A DNA stretch of 64,000 nt from Pseudescherichia sp039594205 (GTDB lineage Bacteria > Pseudomonadota > Gammaproteobacteria > Enterobacterales > Enterobacteriaceae). Shown here piece after piece: positions 44,040 through 52,238 of the stretch. Where the stretch lies: NCBI GenBank assembly GCA_039594205.1, contig JBCNNW010000002.1, positions 87,145-151,144 of the forward strand, written 5' to 3'. The position numbers were made by a program, and so were the translations under genes. Position 1 is the first letter of the stretch. Every line of letters begins with the position of its first letter. Below the pieces are notes generated by a model. That model made no database searches. It was given only the letters and a program-made list of their open reading frames with translations, and was not told the DNA's origin.

Positions 44040-45725
44040 TTGAAGAAGGTTTGGCTTAACCGTTATCCCGCCGACGTGCCAGCGGACATCAACCCCGATC
44101 GCTATCAATCCCTTGTGGAACTCTTCGAAAACGCCGCCATCCGCTATGCGGACCAGCCAGCGTTTATCAACATGGGCGAGACCATGACCTTCCGCAAGCT
44201 GGAGGAGCGCAGCCGGGCCTTTGCCGCCTGGCTACAGCAGGGATTGGGGTTACAGAAGGGCGATCGCGTGGCGTTGATGATGCCTAACCTGCTGCAGTAT
44301 CCGGTGGCGCTGTTTGGTATTTTGCGTGCCGGTATGGTGGTGGTGAACGTGAACCCGCTCTATACCCCTCGCGAGCTGGAGCATCAGCTCAACGACAGCG
44401 GCGCGGCGGCCATCGTCATTGTGTCCAACTTTGCCCACACCCTCGAAAAGGTGGTAAGCAAAACCCAGGTGCAGCACGTGATTTTAACCCGCATGGGGGA
44501 TCAGCTCTCTGCGGCGAAGGGGACGCTGGTCAACTTTGTGGTCAAGTACGTTAAGCGACTGGTACCTAAATACCATCTGCCGGACGCCATCTCGTTTCGT
44601 CAGGCGCTGCACAACGGCTATCGCCTGCAGTACGTTAAGCCTGAGATTGTAGCGGACGATCTCGCGTTTCTGCAGTACACCGGCGGCACCACCGGTGTCG
44701 CCAAAGGGGCGATGCTGACCCATCGCAACATGCTGGCTAACCTTGAGCAGGTCAACGCCACCTACGGGCCACTGCTGCATCGGGGTAAAGAGCTGGTGGT
44801 CACCGCGCTGCCGCTGTATCACATCTTTGCCCTGACCATGAACTGCCTGCTGTTTATTGAGTTGGGCGGCCAGAACCTGCTGATCACCAACCCGCGCGAT
44901 ATTCCGGGGCTGGTGAAGGAGCTGGCGAAGTATCCCTTTACCGCCATGACCGGGGTCAATACCCTGTTTAACGCGCTGCTGAACAACAAAGAGTTTCAGC
45001 AGCTCGACTTCTCTACGCTGCACCTCTCCGCTGGCGGTGGAATGCCTGTTCAGCAGGCGGTCGCCGAGCGGTGGGTAAAGCTTACCGGACAATATCTGCT
45101 GGAGGGCTACGGCCTGACCGAGTGCTCTCCGCTGGTGAGCGTGAACCCGCATGATATCGACTACCACAGCGGCAGCATCGGCCTGCCGGTGCCCTCTACC
45201 GAGGTGAAGCTGGTGGATGACGAGGGCAGGGAGGTGCCGCACGGCGAACCGGGCGAGCTATGTGTCAAAGGGCCGCAGGTGATGCTGGGCTACTGGCAGC
45301 GTCCTGACGCCACCGATGAGATTATCAAGGACGGCTGGCTGATGACCGGCGATATTGCGGTGATGGACGACGAGGGCTTTCTGCGTATTGTCGACCGTAA
45401 AAAAGATATGATCCTGGTCTCCGGCTTCAACGTCTACCCTAACGAGATTGAAGATGTGGTGATGCAGCATCCTGGTGTCCAGGAGGTAGCCGCCGTCGGC
45501 GTGCCATCAACCAGCAGCGGTGAAAAGGTAAAAATTTTCGTGGTGAAGAAGGATGCGACTCTCAGCGAAGAGGCGCTCATTACCTTCTGCCGCCGTCAGC
45601 TTACCGGCTATAAGGTACCGAAGCTGGTGGAGTTTCGTGAAGAGCTGCCGAAATCCAACGTCGGCAAAATTTTGCGGCGAGAATTACGTGACGAAGCGCG
45701 CGGCAAAGTAGACAATAAGGTCTAA
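44040..45725 (+). CDS. fadD: Long-chain fatty acid-CoA ligase FadD
   Basis: FadD activates fatty acids to acyl-CoA at the inner membrane for beta-oxidation. From the TTG at 44040 (AGAGGTGA upstream) it has 561 residues like E. coli, beginning KKVWLNRYPADVP. AMP-binding motifs are YTGGTTGVAKGAML and GYGLTECSPLVS; the FACS segment is DGWLMTGDIAVMDDEGFLRIVDR. An ATG 33 bp upstream in the same frame (44007), with its own GGAG, could give an 11-residue extension. FadR control is indicated by the operator upstream. Confidence 0.95.
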   Translation: MKKVWLNRYPADVPADINPDRYQSLVELFENAAIRYADQPAFINMGETMTFRKLEERSRAFAAWLQQGLGLQKGDRVALMMPNLLQYPVALFGILRAGMVVVNVNPLYTPRELEHQLNDSGAAAIVIVSNFAHTLEKVVSKTQVQHVILTRMGDQLSAAKGTLVNFVVKYVKRLVPKYHLPDAISFRQALHNGYRLQYVKPEIVADDLAFLQYTGGTTGVAKGAMLTHRNMLANLEQVNATYGPLLHRGKELVVTALPLYHIFALTMNCLLFIELGGQNLLITNPRDIPGLVKELAKYPFTAMTGVNTLFNALLNNKEFQQLDFSTLHLSAGGGMPVQQAVAERWVKLTGQYLLEGYGLTECSPLVSVNPHDIDYHSGSIGLPVPSTEVKLVDDEGREVPHGEPGELCVKGPQVMLGYWQRPDATDEIIKDGWLMTGDIAVMDDEGFLRIVDRKKDMILVSGFNVYPNEIEDVVMQHPGVQEVAAVGVPSTSSGEKVKIFVVKKDATLSEEALITFCRRQLTGYKVPKLVEFREELPKSNVGKILRRELRDEARGKVDNKV

Positions 45726-45743
45726 GCTTCGAGTGAGTCGCCC

Positions 45744-45769
45744 AACGCCGGTTAGCCCGGCGTTTTTTA
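45744..45769 (+). terminator. Terminator after fadD
   Basis: An 8-bp stem AACGCCGG/CCGGCGTT (45744-45764) with a TTAGC loop runs into T6. It overlaps the first bases of a longer rnd reading frame, supporting the later TTG start for rnd. Confidence 0.88.
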
Positions 45770-45795
45770 TGGGCGCAAACCAAAGAGAGTACGAT

Positions 45796-46923
45796 TTGAA
45801 CTACCAGATGATCACCACCAATGACGCGCTGGCTGCCATGAGCGAGGCGGCGCGTGCCTTCCCGGCGCTTGCCATCGACACCGAATTTGTCCGCACCCGT
45901 ACCTACTATCCGCAGCTGGGCCTGATCCAGGTCTACGACGGCCAACAGGTTTCGCTGATCGATCCCCTTGAGATCACCGACTGGACACCGTTCCGTGAGC
46001 TGCTGATCGATCGTGCGGTCACCAAGTTTCTCCACGCCGGCAGTGAAGATCTGGAAGTTTTTCTCAACGTATTTGGTGAGCTGCCGCAGCCGCTGATCGA
46101 TACCCAGATCCTTGCCGCCTTCAGCGGTCGACCGCTCTCCTGGGGCTTTGCCTCTATGGTAGAGGAGTACACCGGTCTGGCGTTGGATAAGAGCGAGTCC
46201 CGCACCGACTGGCTGGCGCGTCCCCTGACCGAGCGCCAGTGTGACTACGCTGCCGCCGACGTCTGGTATCTGCTGCCTATCGCCCACAAGCTGATGGCGG
46301 AGACCGGGGCGGCGGGCTGGCTGCCCGCTGCGCTGGACGAGTGCCGCCTGATGCAGGTGCGCCGTCAGGAGGTGCTGGCCCCGGAAGAGGCGTGGCGCGA
46401 GATTAGCAACGCCTGGCAGCTGCGTACCCGTCAGCTGGCCTGCCTGCAGCTGCTGGCGGCATGGCGTCTGCGTAAGGCCCGCGAGCGCGATCTGGCGGTC
46501 AACTTTGTAGTGCGGGAAGAGCACCTGTGGGCGGTAGCACGCTATATGCCGGGCAGCCTCGGCGAGCTGGACAGCATTGGGCTTTCCGGGAGTGAGATCC
46601 GCTTCCACGGGAAAACCCTGCTGGCGATGGTCGCCCAGGCGCAGGCATTGCCGGAGGAGGCGCTGCCGGAGCCGCTGCTGAACCTGCTGGATATGCCGGG
46701 ATATCGCCGGGCCTTTAAGGCCATTAAGGCGCTGGTACAGGAGGTGAGCGTGGCCAGGGGCGTGAGCGCCGAGCTGCTGGCCTCGCGTCGGCAAATAAAT
46801 CAGCTGCTTAACTGGCACTGGAATATTAAACCGTTTAACACGCTACCGGAATTAATCTCCGGCTGGCGCGGCGAATTAATGGCCCAGAGCCTGCAGGCCC
46901 TGCTGCTGGAATTTCCCCGCTAG
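45796..46923 (+). CDS. rnd: Ribonuclease D
   Basis: RNase D is a DEDDy 3'-5' exoribonuclease that trims tRNA precursors. From the TTG at 45796 (LNYQMITTNDAL) it has 375 residues as in E. coli, where the start is also a rare codon; the longer ATG frame from 45733 would read through the fadD terminator. Catalytic residues are in AIDTEFVRT, HAGSEDLEV and CDYAAADVWYL. The HRDC domain covers about 210-290 (RTRQLACLQLLAAWR). It converges on minE across a shared terminator. Confidence 0.95.
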   Translation: MNYQMITTNDALAAMSEAARAFPALAIDTEFVRTRTYYPQLGLIQVYDGQQVSLIDPLEITDWTPFRELLIDRAVTKFLHAGSEDLEVFLNVFGELPQPLIDTQILAAFSGRPLSWGFASMVEEYTGLALDKSESRTDWLARPLTERQCDYAAADVWYLLPIAHKLMAETGAAGWLPAALDECRLMQVRRQEVLAPEEAWREISNAWQLRTRQLACLQLLAAWRLRKARERDLAVNFVVREEHLWAVARYMPGSLGELDSIGLSGSEIRFHGKTLLAMVAQAQALPEEALPEPLLNLLDMPGYRRAFKAIKALVQEVSVARGVSAELLASRRQINQLLNWHWNIKPFNTLPELISGWRGELMAQSLQALLLEFPR

Positions 46924-46965
46924 CGCAAACGGCTACTGTAAATAAACCCAGTGGGTAAGCGGAAA

Positions 46966-46997
46966 TAAAAAAGGCAGCGTTTCATGCGCTGCCTTTT
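46966..46997. terminator. Bidirectional terminator between rnd and minE
   Basis: A 9-bp stem AAGGCAGCG/CGCTGCCTT (46971-46995) is flanked by an A run and a T run, so both convergent units can end here. Confidence 0.9.
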
Positions 46998-47022
46998 TAA
47001 TGAAGGAGATAACAATAAAATG

Positions 47023-47289
47023 TTATTTTGTCTCTTCGGCTTCCGGCAAAGTTACGTTCAGCTCAAGAATTGAGATATCGCCATCTTTTTGCTCAAGCTG
47101 TACCGTCACCATTTCTGGATCGATCTGCACATACTTACAAATCACTTCCAGAATATCTTTGCGCAGCTGCGGCAAATAGTGCGGTTCAGCATCGCTACGG
47201 CGGCGCTCGGCCACGATAATCTGCAGACGCTCTTTCGCTATGTTAGCGGTGCTCTTCTTTCGTGAGAGAAAAAAGTCGAGTAATGCCAT
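47023..47289 (-). CDS. minE: Cell division topological factor MinE
   Basis: MinE (88 residues) stimulates the MinD ATPase and drives pole-to-pole oscillation that confines FtsZ to mid-cell. The N-terminus ALLDFFLSRKKSTANIAKERL holds the membrane-targeting and anti-MinCD segment; the C-terminal half (LRKDILEVICKYVQIDPEM) is the dimeric topological domain. It lies three bases after minD in the minCDE operon. Confidence 0.97.
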   Translation of the reverse strand: MALLDFFLSRKKSTANIAKERLQIIVAERRRSDAEPHYLPQLRKDILEVICKYVQIDPEMVTVQLEQKDGDISILELNVTLPEAEETK

Positions 47290-47292
47290 AAT

Positions 47293-48105
47293 TTATCCTC
47301 CGAACAGGCGTTTGAGGAAACCTTTCTTCTCTTCTTCGATGAAGCGGAAAGGGCGTTCTTCTCCCAGCAGACGTTCCACGGTGTCAGCATACGCTTTACC
47401 GGCATCTGATGTCGCGTCCAGGATCACAGGTTCACCCTGGTTAGAGGCGCGCAGCACGGACTGATCTTCCGGGATAACCCCGACCAGCTTGATGCGCAGG
47501 ATCTCCAGCACATCTTCCATGCTCAGCATGTCGCCTTTACTGACGCGGCCCGGGTTGTAGCGCGTCAGCAGCAGATGCTCTTTGATCGGCTCCTGGCCGT
47601 TCTCGGCGCGGCGCGACTTCGAGGAGAGAATGCCCAGAATGCGGTCCGAGTCGCGTACTGAGGAGACCTCTGGGTTAGTGGTAATAACGGCTTCATCTGC
47701 GAAGTAGAGCGCCATCAGCGCGCCGGTTTCGATCCCGGCAGGGGAGTCGCAGACGATGAAATCGAAATCCATCTTCTTCAGATCGTCGAGCACTTTCTCG
47801 ACGCCGTCACGGGTCAGCGCATCTTTGTCACGCGTCTGTGAAGCAGGAAGAATGTAGAGGCTCTCGGTGCGTTTATCTCTGATTAACGCCTGGTTAAGCG
47901 TTGCATCGCCCTGGATAACGTTAACGAAATCATAGACAACGCGACGTTCACAACCCATGATCAGGTCGAGGTTACGCAGGCCGATATCGAAGTCGATAAC
48001 GACGGTCTTCTTTCCCTTCTGGGCCAAACCAGTCGCGATGGCCGCGCTGGATGTCGTCTTACCGACGCCCCCTTTACCCGAAGTAACAACAATAATGCGT
48101 GCCAT
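47293..48105 (-). CDS. minD: Septum site-determining ATPase MinD
   Basis: MinD (270 residues) is a deviant Walker ATPase that dimerises with ATP, binds the membrane and recruits MinC. The deviant Walker A SGKGGVGKTT is at 9-18; switch regions CDSPAGIE and VTNPE-type TTNPEVSSVRD are present. The C-terminal amphipathic membrane helix is KKGFLKRLFGG. It stands between minC and minE. Confidence 0.97.
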   Translation of the reverse strand: MARIIVVTSGKGGVGKTTSSAAIATGLAQKGKKTVVIDFDIGLRNLDLIMGCERRVVYDFVNVIQGDATLNQALIRDKRTESLYILPASQTRDKDALTRDGVEKVLDDLKKMDFDFIVCDSPAGIETGALMALYFADEAVITTNPEVSSVRDSDRILGILSSKSRRAENGQEPIKEHLLLTRYNPGRVSKGDMLSMEDVLEILRIKLVGVIPEDQSVLRASNQGEPVILDATSDAGKAYADTVERLLGEERPFRFIEEEKKGFLKRLFGG

Positions 48106-48127
48106 AGGTGTTCCTTGTTATAAGGGC

Positions 48128-48829
48128 TTAATTCAATGGTTGAACAGTCAAAGCGTTATCCGCGAGGAGCAGGCGTGCCGCTTTGCCATAATATTCGGCC
48201 GGGATTTGATCGCTCAGCCAGTATTCTCCCGCGATGGAGACCAGCTCCGCGGTGAGATGTGTGCAAAAAATTTGTGCTTCTCTGTCGCCGCTGGCCCCCG
48301 CCAGCGCCCGTCCACGCATCATGCCATAGATATGGATATTGCCATCGGCAATCAGCTCTGCGCCCGCGCTGACGTGGCTGGTAACGATCAGATCGCAGCC
48401 CGGGGCATATATTCTCTGTCCGGAACGAACCGGAACATCAATCAAGCGTGTTTTAGCGATCGGCGCGACAGCAGGCTCTTCAACGACCGGTGCCTCAACA
48501 GCAGGCGGCTGGCGCAGTTTCTCTTTGCCCTCCGTCAGCAGAGGAAGTCCGGCGCGATCAATCTCGGCCTTCAGCTCGGCCTGTTTACAGCCGCTGACGC
48601 CGATAACACGCAAACCGGTGCTGGCAATAGCCTTATGTAAGGCAGACCAGTTTACCGCCTCGTCCAGCGCGGAAATGTTAATAACAACGGGAGCATGTTG
48701 TAAAAAAGCGGGAGCCTGAGCGATTTTGTCTTCTAAGGCCTGACGAATAACCTCGGGTTTCGCATCATGCAAATGAACCACTGATAAGGTAAAACTACTG
48801 CCTTTAAGCTCGATGGGCGTGTTTGACAT
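48128..48829 (-). CDS. minC: Septum formation inhibitor MinC
   Basis: MinC blocks FtsZ polymer formation. From MSNTPIELKGSSF it has 233 residues (E. coli 231). The N-terminal domain binds FtsZ, a Pro/Val/Ala linker (about 103-125, PPAVEAPVVEEPAVAP) follows, and the C-terminal beta-helix (GAELIADGNIHIYGMMRGRALAGA) binds MinD. Five more in-frame codons upstream are not used. It is the first gene of minCDE and the last core gene before the prophage. Confidence 0.96.
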   Translation of the reverse strand: MSNTPIELKGSSFTLSVVHLHDAKPEVIRQALEDKIAQAPAFLQHAPVVINISALDEAVNWSALHKAIASTGLRVIGVSGCKQAELKAEIDRAGLPLLTEGKEKLRQPPAVEAPVVEEPAVAPIAKTRLIDVPVRSGQRIYAPGCDLIVTSHVSAGAELIADGNIHIYGMMRGRALAGASGDREAQIFCTHLTAELVSIAGEYWLSDQIPAEYYGKAARLLLADNALTVQPLN

Positions 48830-48844
48830 CCTGACCTTACTCAT

Positions 48845-49003
48845 TTAGCTATTATCCCCCGCACAGCGGGTGATATTCCGAAGACTCTCAGGCATGTTAT
48901 AGTCCCTGCTATATTGAGGCAAGACACCTCCCGTTAATTAAGAGTAAAAGTCTATTTACTAAGTAACTTTCCTCAAAAACGTACTTCCAAAAACCTATAT
49001 GTA
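48845..49003. other. minC promoter region and left end of the prophage (attL expected)
   Basis: The first part (to about 48930, with TATAGTCCCTGCTATATTGAGG) looks like the min promoter region. The second part (from about 48940) is AT-rich and leads to the int stop. attL should lie here; without the right end the core sequence cannot be delimited. No tRNA gene is present at the junction. Confidence 0.5.
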
Positions 49004-50053
49004 TCAACCTGATGCAGAGATTTTTTTATTACGCATTGCCTCAACTTCATTTTCCTGTGCCAAAAACGTGACAGAACCTACGAAACGGGTCAAATGTTCG
49101 GCGCTCAAGTGGGCGTATTTTTTTACCATCTCTAACGTCTCCCATCCGCCAAGTTCCTTCAGGTTCATCAGTGGAGTTCCATTTTGCACATGCCAGCTTG
49201 CCCATGTGTGTCTCAGGTCATGAAATCTGAAATCGGAGATATCCGAGGCATTTAGTGCTTGCTCAAAATCACTGCGGTTGATATCGGTAAGACGTTTACC
49301 ATCCACGGTGAATACGTATTCGCATGACATATCACATTCACGTAAAATCCGTACTGCCTCATCATTCAAAGGTAATGGCCTTGCCTTCCCCGATTTGGCG
49401 TTCTCAGCAGTAACTGTCGCGTTACCCGTTTCAAAATCCACATGATCCCACGTCAGCGATAAAATCTCTCCGCGCCTTGCTCCGGTAAGCAGGGCGAAGG
49501 AGACTATTCTTCGCATGATGTCGGTCTCCAGGCTGTCGATTAATTCTCTGGCCTGCCACTTCCTGATCCACCGCACGCGTACCTTTGGCTCCCTTAGCTC
49601 AGGAACGTATGGGCGGTGGTCAATCCACCCATGCTTAAGCGCCAGCGAGAATGCTCTGATGATGAACGCCCGGTAGCGGTTAACCGTGCCATTAGCCAGC
49701 GGCTTCTTGGACTTGTGCTTAGAGTGGGTCGGCATCATCCTGGCGATTTCGTATCCCTGAATCTCGGTAATCACCCGCCCTTTGAACACCTGCAGCCAGT
49801 ACCTGGCATAGCCGCGCTTATTCTCATAGGCGTTCTGCTCTTCGGCATCCTTCAGAACCAGCAGTATGATTTCATCGAAAAGGTGAACCGGCTTCCTGTC
49901 CAGCCTGCTGACATCCCAAAGTTCATGCTTTACCTTGTCGTGGTACTCCTTTGCTTTGACTTTCTCCGCGGTGCCAGTAGAGCGTCTAATTCGCGTTCCG
50001 TCCGGTGCTGAGATATCAATCCAGTAGTTTTTACCTCGTTTGTAGATCGGCAT
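49004..50053 (-). CDS. int: Phage integrase (tyrosine recombinase)
   Basis: This 349-residue tyrosine recombinase integrates and excises the prophage. The catalytic residues are visible: Arg in LLTGARRGEILSL, the HxxR box in FHDLRHTWASW, the His/Trp in ELGGWETLEM and the nucleophilic Tyr in VKKYAHLS. The N-terminus (MPIYKRGKNYWIDISAPDG) is an arm-type DNA-binding segment and residues 60-150 the SAM-like core-binding domain. The start lies inside the 3' end of xis in another frame, so the two genes overlap by 124 bp. Confidence 0.95.
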   Translation of the reverse strand: MPIYKRGKNYWIDISAPDGTRIRRSTGTAEKVKAKEYHDKVKHELWDVSRLDRKPVHLFDEIILLVLKDAEEQNAYENKRGYARYWLQVFKGRVITEIQGYEIARMMPTHSKHKSKKPLANGTVNRYRAFIIRAFSLALKHGWIDHRPYVPELREPKVRVRWIRKWQARELIDSLETDIMRRIVSFALLTGARRGEILSLTWDHVDFETGNATVTAENAKSGKARPLPLNDEAVRILRECDMSCEYVFTVDGKRLTDINRSDFEQALNASDISDFRFHDLRHTWASWHVQNGTPLMNLKELGGWETLEMVKKYAHLSAEHLTRFVGSVTFLAQENEVEAMRNKKISASG

Positions 50054-50256
50054 TTCATTGACTCCTCACCGACCACAGCCAGCCGGAAGACATTGTTAGA
50101 GGTTTTAGAGAAATTTTCCACGCTTTCTTCGTTTGCCCTCCATGAACCACCCACTTTGAACATGTGGAAGCGGGCAGGGTCACGGTAGATAGTGCTGGGC
50201 GACACCTGGATGCGATCTGCAAACGCAGGTAGTTTCATGAATGGCTCTTTATCCAT
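49930..50256 (-). CDS. xis: Excisionase-like winged-helix protein
   Basis: This 108-residue protein fits the place and form of a phage excisionase or AlpA-like DNA-binding protein: it begins MDKEPFMKLPAFADRIQVSP with the helix-turn-helix core PAFADRIQVSPSTIYRDPARF and a wing (FKVGGSWRANEESVEN). The start at 50256 follows GGAGGAAAGC. The C-terminal third overlaps int in another frame and is basic (RRKSKQRSTTTR). Excision activity is inferred from position. Confidence 0.75.
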   Translation of the reverse strand: MDKEPFMKLPAFADRIQVSPSTIYRDPARFHMFKVGGSWRANEESVENFSKTSNNVFRLAVVGEESMKCRSTNEVKTTGLISQHRTERELDALLAPRRKSKQRSTTTR

Positions 50257-50284
50257 GCTTTCCTCCGGGCAAAAATAAACCGCC

Positions 50285-50536
50285 TTATTCGGCGGCCTCT
50301 TCTTCAAATGCTTCGATTAGCTTATCGATGCTCCTATCAGTTTCAGCATCCATCCCATCGCTCCTTTTAAGGACTTCAATCGCCTCATCAGCGTCAAAGT
50401 TCATCGCGGTAAGGAACTCAACAATTGCGTACTCCGCGATCTCTCGATCTCGATCACTTGTGCACGATGCAAAGGTGCACTTGATAGCGTCCACAACTTT
50501 TCTTTCCAGTTCCGCAGGGTAGTCCGTAGTAATCAT
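50285..50536 (-). CDS. Hypothetical phage protein (83 aa, acidic)
   Basis: Not recognised. From MITTDYPAELERK (start 50536, GGAG upstream) it has 83 residues, strongly acidic at the C-terminus (KLIEAFEEEAAE), and reads as helical. It lies just upstream of xis in the left operon and just behind a terminator hairpin. Two Cys (IKCTFASC) are close together. Confidence 0.65.
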   Translation of the reverse strand: MITTDYPAELERKVVDAIKCTFASCTSDRDREIAEYAIVEFLTAMNFDADEAIEVLKRSDGMDAETDRSIDKLIEAFEEEAAE

Positions 50537-50547
50537 CTCAGTGCTCC

Positions 50548-50573
50548 AAAAAAATGCCCGCACAGTGGCGGGC
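50548..50573 (-). terminator. Intrinsic terminator in the left operon
   Basis: A 6-bp stem GCCCGC/GCGGGC (50556-50573) with the ACAGTG loop is followed on the minus strand by ATTTTTTT. Genes beyond it (83-aa protein, xis, int) would depend on N antitermination or a separate promoter. Confidence 0.8.
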
Positions 50574-50668
50574 TAAACATTTAATCCAATCTCCAACGCC
50601 AGTCTCCTGTGTCAGAGCGGTGCGGTATTGCACCTAGCAGCCTACTCAGGGAATAGGCTGGAAGGTGG

Positions 50669-50971
50669 TTAACCGTCATCCTGAACTAAGACGGTGTCAT
50701 CTGGCACCTGAATGGATAGAACAACGCTATAACCTTTATCGCGCATGCAGAATGACGTGCTCCATGCCGGAATTGTTACATCTTCATCAATCTGACAGAC
50801 CCCCACACTCCAACATCCATTGTCTGTGTAAATGCCCATAACCGGCATTTCCCCTTCTGCTGATTTCAGATGGTAAATACCCGGACGGTCGTAGCAATTA
50901 ATCTCTTCTCTGATGGCTCCCTCGCACTCAAAAAGGTCATCACTTGCGCCATAAAAACGCAATTCTTTCAT
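50669..50971 (-). CDS. Hypothetical phage protein (100 aa)
   Basis: Not recognised as a named family. The 100-residue product (MKELRFYGASDDLFECEGAI...) has a GGAGGCAAT ribosome site, four cysteines and alternating beta-like hydrophobicity. Similar small proteins are common near xis in lambdoid phages. About 100 bp without a gene separate it from the terminator downstream. Confidence 0.7.
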   Translation of the reverse strand: MKELRFYGASDDLFECEGAIREEINCYDRPGIYHLKSAEGEMPVMGIYTDNGCWSVGVCQIDEDVTIPAWSTSFCMRDKGYSVVLSIQVPDDTVLVQDDG

Positions 50972-51006
50972 ATTGCCTCCATTAAAAAAGCCGCTGTGTT
51001 AGCGGC

Positions 51007-51180
51007 TCATTCGACATTTACGCAACTCATAAGGTCTGTGATTGCATCTCTTTGCTGCTGCGACATTTCACGTGCGCCACGCCCCAGCGATTCAGCAAGC
51101 GCGTCATAGCAACGCAACGCTTCCTCATTAGTCATTGAAATAAAGACGCACTCTTCTTCGGTATCGTGATTAGCTTTCAC
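51007..51180 (-). CDS. Small phage protein, 57 aa, GTG start
   Basis: This short gene begins with GTG at 51180, seven bases after a full AGGAGGTGAC ribosome site, one of the best in the window. The product MKANHDTEEECVFISMTNEE... is acidic at the N-terminus and ends SCVNVE; no family is recognised. It lies 35 bp upstream of the 100-aa gene in the same direction. Confidence 0.65.
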   Translation of the reverse strand: MKANHDTEEECVFISMTNEEALRCYDALAESLGRGAREMSQQQRDAITDLMSCVNVE

Positions 51181-51250
51181 TGTCACCTCCTTTCACCAGC
51201 GTTTCATGCTGCTGAGATGTTGTGTCTATGGGGTGAGGGTTAGAGGGTGG

Positions 51251-51937
51251 TCAAGTGAGTGCTTGCCAGTGTAAATCTGGCGTAGTTGAATTATCCGTAA
51301 CATTCAGGCTCCTCATTGAAAAAACCTTTTTCATCAAGCCATCGTGAAGTAGTGGATGGATAGAATCACAAAAAGGCTTGTACGATAGAGCCACCTCCAC
51401 TTTCTTTTTGAACCATGCGTCATGGGCATCTTCGGCACTACCATGCTCTCCAAGCCAAATGACTTTCCTGTCAATAGCTATCCTTGCCCTATACTTCCCT
51501 TTAACAAAAGTCACGCCTGTAGGAAGGCCGCTGTTCTTACATTTAACTGATGCTGCAAAAGTATTCAACCAGCCTGGGATGTAAAGGCAGTGGTCAGGTG
51601 AGTAGATTTTATTGCCAATGGAAAGGATGTCTTTGTCTAACTGATAGCCTCTAATGAAATGAACCTTCCACCACTTATAAAAACCCATAAAAGACAGCCA
51701 CTCATCGCAAACAGAGCAGCCAGAATATGTTGGGAATCTCGCCAAGTCTCTTTCTTTGTAGCACCTAGCAAGAATTAATCTCCATCCCTCGTAAGCGGTA
51801 TGAAAGTATGTTTTTCCCCCTCTTTTTATCATCACGGTGAATTTAGAGTCGCTATTACCTACGCCAAAGATAGGAACATCAACTCTCCTTATTCTTAAGG
51901 AATTTTCCATGTATTTGTCGAGATCATCTGAATACAT
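51251..51937 (-). CDS. HNH endonuclease with AP2-type DNA-binding domain (homing-like)
   Basis: The 228-residue protein resembles phage HNH-AP2 homing-type endonucleases. The N-terminal part holds Cys residues (ARCYKE, YSGCSVCDEW) and the HNH-like stretch YQLDKDILSIGNKIYSPDHC with the conserved Asn and His. The C-terminal part (GVTFVKGKYRARIAIDRK then WLGEHGSAEDAHDAW) is a typical AP2/ERF-like fold. It is AT-richer than its neighbours and sits within the left operon two bases after the TraR-like gene, suggesting later insertion. Cleavage has not been shown. Confidence 0.82.
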   Translation of the reverse strand: MYSDDLDKYMENSLRIRRVDVPIFGVGNSDSKFTVMIKRGGKTYFHTAYEGWRLILARCYKERDLARFPTYSGCSVCDEWLSFMGFYKWWKVHFIRGYQLDKDILSIGNKIYSPDHCLYIPGWLNTFAASVKCKNSGLPTGVTFVKGKYRARIAIDRKVIWLGEHGSAEDAHDAWFKKKVEVALSYKPFCDSIHPLLHDGLMKKVFSMRSLNVTDNSTTPDLHWQALT

Positions 51938-51939
51938 AG

Positions 51940-52158
51940 TCAGTGCCTCTGCTTATTCTTTAATTCGATTAACTGCTGGCAATCACTGCACGTCCGGCAT
52001 CCCGGCACAGCTACACGCCGCGGCTCAGGGATATCCTCTCCACACTCGATACAGTGCGTCGCTGATACTGCGTTACGGTCGATACGATGTGCTGCAATGG
52101 CCTGCTCGCGGAGAAGCTCTTCAAGCTCGCTCGCCTGATCAATGATTTCTGCTGTCAT
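51940..52158 (-). CDS. TraR/DksA-like zinc-finger protein
   Basis: A 72-residue protein of the TraR/DksA family. The four-Cys zinc finger is seen in HCIECGEDIPEPRRVAVPGC and CRTCSDC; the N-terminal helix contains the acidic start typical of TraR. TraR proteins bind RNA polymerase through the secondary channel and mimic ppGpp/DksA, so it may redirect host transcription during infection. Its ATG overlaps the stop of a 27-codon gene (ATGA). Confidence 0.88.
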   Translation of the reverse strand: MTAEIIDQASELEELLREQAIAAHRIDRNAVSATHCIECGEDIPEPRRVAVPGCRTCSDCQQLIELKNKQRH

Positions 52159-52238
52159 TGAAGTAACCCCAATTTAGCTAATAGGAAAACGCAGGCAATG
52201 AAGCTAAAAGCCAGCGCAATACATTCCCCGGTTGTCAT
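52155..52238 (-). CDS. Predicted 27-aa single-span membrane protein
   Basis: The frame MTTGECIALAFSFIACVFLL (27 codons) starts at 52238 inside the end of the DUF1317 gene (ATGA overlap) and ends in the ATG of the TraR-like gene (again ATGA). AGGAGG lies six bases upstream. Nearly the whole peptide is a hydrophobic helix. Tiny membrane proteins are frequent in this part of lambdoid left operons; function unknown. Confidence 0.6.
   Translation of the reverse strand: MTTGECIALAFSFIACVFLLAKLGLLQ

Noticed and set aside
45601..46818. Minus-strand open frame of 405 codons
   Set aside because: It lies across the end of fadD and most of rnd, both intact on the other strand, and has no recognisable motif.
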